The notes under the pieces were generated by a model, which saw nothing but the letters and a program-made list of their open reading frames with translations, ran no database searches and was not told where the DNA came from. A program made the position numbers and the translations under genes. Shown in pieces: positions 58,422-64,000 of a stretch of 64,000 bases of DNA (position 1 is its first letter; each line of letters opens with the position of its first letter). Location of the stretch: NCBI RefSeq assembly GCF_014333525.1, contig NZ_JACSCX010000002.1, positions 620,001-684,000 of the forward strand, written 5' to 3'. The stretch is from Hymenobacter puniceus (GTDB lineage Bacteria > Bacteroidota > Bacteroidia > Cytophagales > Hymenobacteraceae).

Positions 58422-60167
58422 ATGAAAAACAACCTTCTACTCTGCTTTCTAGTGCTCCTGCTGAGCGCCGCTGGCGCAGATGTACGGGCGCAGGCCGTAC
58501 CGTTTGCAAAAGGTGCTGATGTGGGCTGGCTGACGGAAATGGAAGCCGCAGGCCGCCTGTTTTATAATGCTGCTGGAACGCAGCAAGACCTGCTGCCGAT
58601 TCTGTGGGGCTATGACATGAACACTATTCGGCTGCGGGTGTGGGTGAACCCGGCAGGCGGCTGGAATGGTAAGAACGATGTAGTAGCCAAGGCCATTCGG
58701 GCCCGCAACCAGGGCTTCCGGCTGATGATTGACTTTCATTACAGCGACAGTTGGGCCGACCCGGGCCAGCAAACCAAACCCGCCGCCTGGCGCACACTCG
58801 CGTTCAATGAGCTCAAGCAGGCCCTCTACAACCACACCTACGACGTGCTGGACAGCCTGAAAGACAACGGTATTGTGCCCGAGTGGGTGCAGGTAGGCAA
58901 CGAAACCAACGACGGCATGCTGTGGCCCGAAGGCCGCCGCAGCACCAACCCGCAGAATTTCGCGGCGCTGATTGACCAGGGCTACGCCGCTGTGAAGGCC
59001 GTGAACCCAACCTCCAAGGTTATCGTGCACATTTCCAATGGCTTCAACAACGGCTACTTCCGCAACGTGTTTGATGGCTTGGCGGTAAATGGCGCCCGCT
59101 ACGACGTCATCGGCATGTCGCTGTACCCGACTACGGCCAACTGGCCCACGCTTACGGCGCAATGCCAGGCCAACATGAACGACATGGTGAGCCGCTACCC
59201 AGGCAAAGAGGTGATGATAGTGGAAACCGGAATGCCCGCCAACGCACCCATTCCGACCCGGCAGATGCTGCTGGATCTGATGGCCAAAGTCCGGGCTGTG
59301 CCCAATAACAAGGGCTTGGGCGTGCTGTATTGGGAGCCGCAGGCCTACAACTGGCAAGGCTACAGCCTGGGTGCCTGGGGCAACAATGGGCAACCTACGG
59401 TGGCGATGGATGCCTTCCGCAATTCGCCACCTTCGGAGGGCTTGGTGGTGAATCCGGGCTTCGAGTACACAGCTGCCACCCAAACCCCGCTGGGCTGGAG
59501 CACAGATGCCCCCGATGCCACCGCCGATTTCACCCAGAACTACGGCCGCAGCAGCTTATACCAGCTCACTCACCAAAAAGCTGCGCCGTATCAGGTGCGC
59601 ACCTACCAGGTGCTGACAGCTGTTCCAAATGGAACCTACACGCTTCGGGCTTGGGTGCAGAGCAGTGGTGGGCAGAGCGTATGCCAACTGTACGCCAATA
59701 GCTTCGGCGGTACAGAACGCAACATAGCCGTTCCGGTTAGTCCCACTGACTGGGTGCAGGTGCAGGTGGCTGGTATAATGGTTACAAATGGACAATGCGA
59801 AATTGGGCTGCGCTCCAATGCCAGCACCAACGACTTCTGCGCCCTCGACGACGTGGAATTTGTGTTAAGCCAGGTAGCCTCAGTAGGCCAGAAGGGAAGC
59901 ATCAATCCGCTTGGCGTGCAGGTATTCCCGAATCCGCTCAGCGGCGCTGGTAGCGTCCGGTACACCTTGCCCCGCGCCGAGACCGTGCAGATTGCTTTGT
60001 ACAGCCTGACCGGCCAGCGCGTGCAGGAATTGATGCCTGCTCGCCAGCTTTCCGCTGGCTTGCACACGCTGCCGCTGGACCTGGGCAGTACGTTGGCGCC
60101 GGGTAGCTATTTGCTGCGCATCACGCACGGTGGGCAGCAGAGCATCCAGAAAATCATCAAGTTCTAA
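58422..60167 (+). CDS. GH53 endo-beta-1,4-galactanase with T9SS sorting tail
   Basis: 581 residues from the ATG at 58422. Signal peptide to ~24, then the GH53 barrel: KGADVGWLTEMEAAGRLFYN, LWGYDMNTIRLRVWVNP, IDFHYSDSWADPGQQTKPAA, acid/base E161 in VQVGNETNDGMLWPEG, and nucleophile E268 in VMIVETGMP. A ~150-residue beta sandwich (VVNPGFEYTAATQTPLGWST) may bind carbohydrate. The last ~80 residues are a T9SS C-terminal domain (VFPNPLSGAGSVRYTLP, PGSYLLRI). It cuts beta-1,4-galactan side chains, exported to the cell surface or medium by type IX secretion. It is 46 bp after the GH-A gene. Confidence 0.94.
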   Translation: MKNNLLLCFLVLLLSAAGADVRAQAVPFAKGADVGWLTEMEAAGRLFYNAAGTQQDLLPILWGYDMNTIRLRVWVNPAGGWNGKNDVVAKAIRARNQGFRLMIDFHYSDSWADPGQQTKPAAWRTLAFNELKQALYNHTYDVLDSLKDNGIVPEWVQVGNETNDGMLWPEGRRSTNPQNFAALIDQGYAAVKAVNPTSKVIVHISNGFNNGYFRNVFDGLAVNGARYDVIGMSLYPTTANWPTLTAQCQANMNDMVSRYPGKEVMIVETGMPANAPIPTRQMLLDLMAKVRAVPNNKGLGVLYWEPQAYNWQGYSLGAWGNNGQPTVAMDAFRNSPPSEGLVVNPGFEYTAATQTPLGWSTDAPDATADFTQNYGRSSLYQLTHQKAAPYQVRTYQVLTAVPNGTYTLRAWVQSSGGQSVCQLYANSFGGTERNIAVPVSPTDWVQVQVAGIMVTNGQCEIGLRSNASTNDFCALDDVEFVLSQVASVGQKGSINPLGVQVFPNPLSGAGSVRYTLPRAETVQIALYSLTGQRVQELMPARQLSAGLHTLPLDLGSTLAPGSYLLRITHGGQQSIQKIIKF

Positions 60168-60217
60168 TACTGCCCTGATACGGCTTTTTCCTACTTCCCA
60201 CCATTCATTTCTTACCC

Positions 60218-61339
60218 ATGAAAAACCTATTCTCTCTCATTGCCACAGGCTGTCTGGCTGGTGCCTCGCTAAGCGCCCAAGCCCAGTTTACAATTGACGG
60301 ACGTGCTTCCGCCGCGGAAATTGGCACCGGCATCGGTAAGTACCAGCTGGCAGGCACCTACACCGGCAACCACCTGGATGCTGACCGCGGCCTGAAAGCC
60401 ATGTATGTCGGCTACACAGCTACCACACTCAATATCATGGTGGTAGGCTCGGCTGAAGCAGCGGATGCCACTACCACGTTTGGTTACCGTGCCTTGGTGC
60501 TGTACCTCAATACGCCGGCCCGCGCAGGCGTACCGGCCGGCGTGGAGCTGGTAGGTAGCAGCGACGGACAGTCGCCGCTGAAACACCGCCCAACCATGGA
60601 CATGCAGGTTGACTATGGCTTCCGGACTTCGGTAGGCTCGGCTGCGGCTACGGCCAGCGACGTGTACTTCAGTGCCGTGTCTTACGTGACGGGTACGAGC
60701 GTAGCGGCTGGCACCGACCCCTACATCGGGCAGGGCAGCAAGGCTGGGGCAGTAGTGACGGCCGCGGCGGCCGCCACGGTATTGCCTGGCACGCGCCTCA
60801 GCTATTTCAACACCGCTAACCTGACGGCCAACACCACGAATGCCGGCTTTGAAATCGAAATTCCGCTGTCGGCGCTGGGTGGCACGGCCCTCACCGCAGG
60901 CAGCCGCCTCGACCTGATGGCGGCCTTCACGGATTCTAATGGTGATTTCTTCTCGGAGGTAATTCCGCAAATAGCCGGCCGCACCACTGCGCTGGGCATC
61001 GACCCTAACTTCACTACAATTGCCGGCACGCAGTCGGTGGCGTTTGTGCTGGGCACGGGTGTACTGGCTACACGCAACGAAACGGCCGCCGCGCTGAACT
61101 TCGATGTGTATCCGAACCCTGCGCAGGCCGGGGCCACTATTTCCTACCGGGTGCCCACCGGGCAGCAGCCAGTTTCGCTGGCCGTATACAATGCCATGGG
61201 CCAGATGGTGCGCTCCGTGGCCAACGAAGTGCAGGCCGGTAATCAGCAGTTTCCACTCGGCAAGCTAGCCGCTGGGGCTTACCTGGTGAAGCTGCAGATC
61301 GGCGACCAGCTCACCAGCCGGAAAGTGGTAGTGCAGTAA
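60218..61339 (+). CDS. Secreted T9SS cargo protein of unknown function
   Basis: 373 residues. Signal peptide (MKNLFSLIATGCLAGASLSA, then QAQ), then a beta-rich domain of ~250 residues (FTIDGRASAAEIGTGIGKYQ opens it; GFEIEIPLSALGGTALTAGS is typical of its strands), and a T9SS type A tail (NFDVYPNPAQAGATISYRVP to VKLQIGDQLTSRKVVVQ). Such a DOMON/CBM9-like or sugar-binding sandwich is possible by pattern, but not certain. Co-located with galactan enzymes, it is probably a surface partner for galactan binding. Confidence 0.75.
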   Translation: MKNLFSLIATGCLAGASLSAQAQFTIDGRASAAEIGTGIGKYQLAGTYTGNHLDADRGLKAMYVGYTATTLNIMVVGSAEAADATTTFGYRALVLYLNTPARAGVPAGVELVGSSDGQSPLKHRPTMDMQVDYGFRTSVGSAAATASDVYFSAVSYVTGTSVAAGTDPYIGQGSKAGAVVTAAAAATVLPGTRLSYFNTANLTANTTNAGFEIEIPLSALGGTALTAGSRLDLMAAFTDSNGDFFSEVIPQIAGRTTALGIDPNFTTIAGTQSVAFVLGTGVLATRNETAAALNFDVYPNPAQAGATISYRVPTGQQPVSLAVYNAMGQMVRSVANEVQAGNQQFPLGKLAAGAYLVKLQIGDQLTSRKVVVQ

Positions 61340-61426
61340 ACTGCCGCATCAACTGACGCCTCGGTACGGCATAAGTGCCCCCGATGCCAGCAACGAATCG
61401 TGCTCCAGCCTTGTGCTGGAAAGTTT

Positions 61427-61465
61427 GCAGCCGGCTTCTCTGCCTGAGTGGGAGAAGCCGGCTGC
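61427..61465. terminator. GC-rich hairpin
   Basis: A perfect 14 bp stem (61427-61440 with 61452-61465) has an 11 nt loop, between the T9SS cargo gene and the GH2 gene. There is no long T-run. It may end the upstream transcript only in part. Confidence 0.6.
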
Positions 61466-61590
61466 TAGTGCGAAGGGCCAGTGCGTCAACTTAGAGTCTG
61501 GATACCGCAACCAGTTGCCCACCCGACGCTTTATTCCCTGTTCTTTCAAAACGCAACTTACACCTGCTGTCCGTTCCCAATTCTCTTCTC

Positions 61591-64000
61591 ATGCGCTTTC
61601 CATCCTTTTTCTTCTCCCTGCTGAGCGCCCTGTGCTGGTTGTTGCTCACTGGAGCTAATCCGGCGGCGGCCCAGGTCCGGCAGGAAATCTTACTGACCAC
61701 CGACTGGAAATTCAGCAAAGGCGACATGCCCAATGCGGCAGCGCCGGAGTTTAACGACGCCCAGTGGCAAACCGTGCGCGTGCCCCACGACTGGGCCATT
61801 TATGGCCCTTTCGATGGCAACAACGACTTGCAGGAAGTGAAAATCGAGCAGAACCAGGAGCAGAAAGCCACTCTAAAAGCCGGCCGCACCGGCGGGCTGC
61901 CCTTCATCGGTACGGGCTGGTACCGGCGGCGTCTGGCGGTGCCGGGCTTCGGGCCGGGCAAGCGGGCGGTGCTGCTCTTTGATGGCGCCATGAGCAACGC
62001 GCACGTATTTGTGAACGGCCGCGAGGTAGGCCACTGGCCCTACGGCTACAACTCGTTTTCCTTTGACATCACCAGCTTTCTGAAACCAACCGGCTCCGAC
62101 AACGTGCTGGCCGTGCGCCTGCAAAACCAACCCGAAGCCTCACGCTGGTACCCCGGCGCCGGCCTCTACCGCAACGTGCACCTTATCGTGACCGACGAAG
62201 TGCACATTTCGGTGTGGGGCACCTACCTGACTACGCCCGAAATCAGCGCCACCCAGGCTACCGTGCAGCTGCGCACGCAGGTTGCCGGGGCCGGTACGGC
62301 CTCCAATCTGCGGCTGGAAACCGAAATCCGCGACGCGGCCGGCCGGGTTCTGACTACCACTTCCACGCCGCTGGCGGCGGGTGCGGCAGCCGTGGAGCAG
62401 CGCCTGCTGGTGGCTTCTCCTAAATTATGGTCGCCGGAAACACCGGTGCTCTACACGGCTTCGTCGAAGCTTTTTGCCGGTGAAACGCTGAAGGACACCT
62501 ACGTGACGCGCTTCGGGATTCGCTCTTTCAAATTCGAGGCAAACAAAGGCTTCTCGCTGAACGGGCAGCCCCGCAAGTTCCGGGGCGTGTGCAACCACCA
62601 CGACCTGGGCCCGTTAGGTGCGGCCGTGAACGTGGCCGCATTGCGTCGCCAGCTTACCCTGCTCAAAGATTTGGGCGCCGATGCCATCCGCACCACCCAC
62701 AACATGCCGGCGCCGGAGCTGGTGAGCCTGGCCGACGAAATGGGCTTCATGCTGATTCTGGAGTCGTTTGACGAGTGGAAAAAGCCCAAGGTGAAAAACG
62801 GCTACAGCCAGTATTTCGATGAGTGGGCCGAGAAAGACCTGGTGAATATGGTGCACCGCGACTGGAACCACCCGTCCGTAATTATGTGGAGCATCGGCAA
62901 CGAAGTGCCCGACCAGTGGGCGCCGGGCGGCGTGGCCATTGCCCAGCGCCTCCAGGACATCGTGCACCGCGAGGACCCCACGCGCCCCGTTACGGCCGGC
63001 ATGGACCAGTTTGATGCCGTTGTGAAAAATGGTTTCGCCGCGTTGCTCGACGTGCCTGGTTTCAATTACAAGCCCAGCCGCTACCCCGAGGCCCGAGCCA
63101 AGCTGCCCCAGGCGTTAATGCTGGGCTCTGAAACGGCTTCTACCGTGAGCAGCCGGGGCGTGTACAAGTTTCCGGTGGAACTGGCCAAGCAGAAGAAATA
63201 CCCCGACAACCAGTCGTCGTCCTACGATCTGGAATCGTGCGTATGGTCGCAGACGCCCGACGAGGAATTTGTGATGCAGGATTCGCTGAACTACGTGCTG
63301 GGTGAGTTCGTCTGGACCGGGTTCGACTATCTGGGCGAGCCCACGCCGTATGATGAAGCCTGGCCGTCGCACAGCTCGTATTTCGGGATTCTGGATTTGG
63401 CGGGCCTGCCTAAAGACCGGTTCTACCTGTACCGGGCCCGCTGGAACCCCACGCCCACGCTGCACCTGTTGCCCCACTGGACCTGGCCCGGCCGCGAAAA
63501 CCAGACCACGCCCGTGTTCTGCTACACCAATTACCCTGAGGCCGAGCTGTTCGTGAATGGCCAGAGCCAGGGCCGCCGCCGCAAAACCACCACTGGCAGC
63601 CTGCAGGCCCGCTACCGCCTGATGTGGAACGACGTGAAATACGCGCCCGGCACGCTGAAAGTAGTGGCCTACGATGCAGCCGGTAAGCCCGTAGCTACCG
63701 AGGAAGTGCACACCGCCGGCGCACCTCACCACATCCGCCTAACTACTGACCACGCTACCCTCCGCGCCGATGGTGAGGACCTGGCTTATGTGACGGCCCG
63801 CGTAGAAGACGCCAAAGGCAACCTCTGCCCCGAAGCTACCAATCAGCTGCAGTTTGCGGTGCGCGGTGCCGGTCAGTTTCGGGCCGCAGCCAACGGCAAC
63901 GCCGCCAGCTTGGAGCTCTTCCATGAACCGCAAATGAAGGCGTTCCAAGGCCAACTCGTGGTGCTGGTGCAAGCCACTGATAAAGCCGGCAAGGCACGGC
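61591..64000 (+). CDS. GH2 beta-galactosidase (3' end beyond window)
   Basis: 803 residues are visible from the ATG at 61591; the gene runs off the right edge. Signal peptide MRFPSFFFSLLSALCWLLLT and NPAAAQ, GH2 sugar-binding sandwich (~30-190: TTDWKFSKGDMPNAAAPEFN, RVPHDWAIYGPFDG), Ig-like domain, then the TIM barrel with acid/base E438 in MWSIGNEVPDQWAPG and nucleophile E514 in LMLGSETASTVSSRG. A DUF4982-like and an Ig-like domain follow. It would release galactose from galacto-oligosaccharides made by GH53. The substrate is inferred from the neighbours. Confidence 0.93.
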   Translation, partial: MRFPSFFFSLLSALCWLLLTGANPAAAQVRQEILLTTDWKFSKGDMPNAAAPEFNDAQWQTVRVPHDWAIYGPFDGNNDLQEVKIEQNQEQKATLKAGRTGGLPFIGTGWYRRRLAVPGFGPGKRAVLLFDGAMSNAHVFVNGREVGHWPYGYNSFSFDITSFLKPTGSDNVLAVRLQNQPEASRWYPGAGLYRNVHLIVTDEVHISVWGTYLTTPEISATQATVQLRTQVAGAGTASNLRLETEIRDAAGRVLTTTSTPLAAGAAAVEQRLLVASPKLWSPETPVLYTASSKLFAGETLKDTYVTRFGIRSFKFEANKGFSLNGQPRKFRGVCNHHDLGPLGAAVNVAALRRQLTLLKDLGADAIRTTHNMPAPELVSLADEMGFMLILESFDEWKKPKVKNGYSQYFDEWAEKDLVNMVHRDWNHPSVIMWSIGNEVPDQWAPGGVAIAQRLQDIVHREDPTRPVTAGMDQFDAVVKNGFAALLDVPGFNYKPSRYPEARAKLPQALMLGSETASTVSSRGVYKFPVELAKQKKYPDNQSSSYDLESCVWSQTPDEEFVMQDSLNYVLGEFVWTGFDYLGEPTPYDEAWPSHSSYFGILDLAGLPKDRFYLYRARWNPTPTLHLLPHWTWPGRENQTTPVFCYTNYPEAELFVNGQSQGRRRKTTTGSLQARYRLMWNDVKYAPGTLKVVAYDAAGKPVATEEVHTAGAPHHIRLTTDHATLRADGEDLAYVTARVEDAKGNLCPEATNQLQFAVRGAGQFRAAANGNAASLELFHEPQMKAFQGQLVVLVQATDKAGKAR

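Noticed and set aside
58449..59483. Minus-strand frame of 344 codons opposite GH53
   Set aside because: Antisense to a conserved catalytic domain; composition and lack of motifs indicate a shadow.
1..64000. CRISPR array, tRNA, rRNA or integrase-flanked island
   Set aside because: I saw no regularly spaced identical repeats with unique spacers, no cloverleaf-like gene and no integrase or transposase frame. The 58 bp tandem repeat at 42311 has only two diverged units.

Overview
The window looks like chromosome of a high-GC Bacteroidota of the Hymenobacter type. The evidence is the family content: Bacteroidota-type acyl-ornithine carbamoyltransferase, a TonB-dependent receptor paired with a DUF4249 lipoprotein, type IX secretion (T9SS) C-terminal sorting domains, GH92, GH53 and GH2 glycosidases, and a sodium/sugar symporter. 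Starts without clear Shine-Dalgarno sites and a -33/-7 promoter of the TTTG/TAnnTTTG kind agree with this. There is no rRNA, tRNA, CRISPR array, transposase or phage module that I can support.

Layout. 0-4 kb: 3' end of carB, an AT-rich orphan, a palindromic element, the ornithine carbamoyltransferase, two small secreted proteins with a shared basic tail, and an sce7726-like protein. 4-11.5 kb: dinB, a TonB-C-domain protein and an EamA exporter on the minus strand; rarA, sppA and purine nucleoside phosphorylase on the plus strand. 11.5-16.4 kb (minus): two lipoproteins, a TonB-dependent receptor, thioredoxin and a secreted protein. 16.6-30 kb: HNH protein, a DUF6687-like protein, sbcC and, 5 kb away, sbcD, with small genes and a GH92 mannosidase between them; then a CstB-like persulfide dioxygenase/rhodanese and a small LTxxQ-like secreted protein. 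30-39.3 kb: amino-acid permease, a DUF2945 protein, a TPR histidine kinase with a LuxR-type regulator, a lectin/PD40/OmpA fusion, and hypotheticals.

39.4-46.4 kb (minus) is a compact seven-gene cluster. In transcription order it holds a SpeD-like AdoMet decarboxylase, a DUF4178 protein, a small membrane protein, DUF350, a membrane-fused spermidine-synthase-like protein, a Tat-exported FAD amine oxidase and a polytopic membrane protein. It looks like a membrane-associated polyamine system. Its SpeD keeps the self-cleavage Glu-Ser but has Ser where the family catalytic Cys sits. This is the best candidate for an incompletely described system.

48.9-64 kb is a galactose/galactan locus. On one side are galM (+) and, on the minus strand, galK-galT-symporter-lacI. 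Divergent from these is a + strand run of a clan GH-A hydrolase, a GH53 endo-galactanase with a T9SS tail, a T9SS cargo protein and a GH2 beta-galactosidase that runs off the window. Palindromes of the form TGCAATCGATTGCA lie at both divergent promoters, upstream of galM and inside the first hydrolase gene. They are the likely operators of the LacI protein encoded in the operon.

A second theme is non-coding: many gene-to-gene gaps are filled almost exactly by long imperfect inverted repeats of several different families. Some start at a stop codon and end within two bases of the next start codon, and two lie inside the polyamine cluster.
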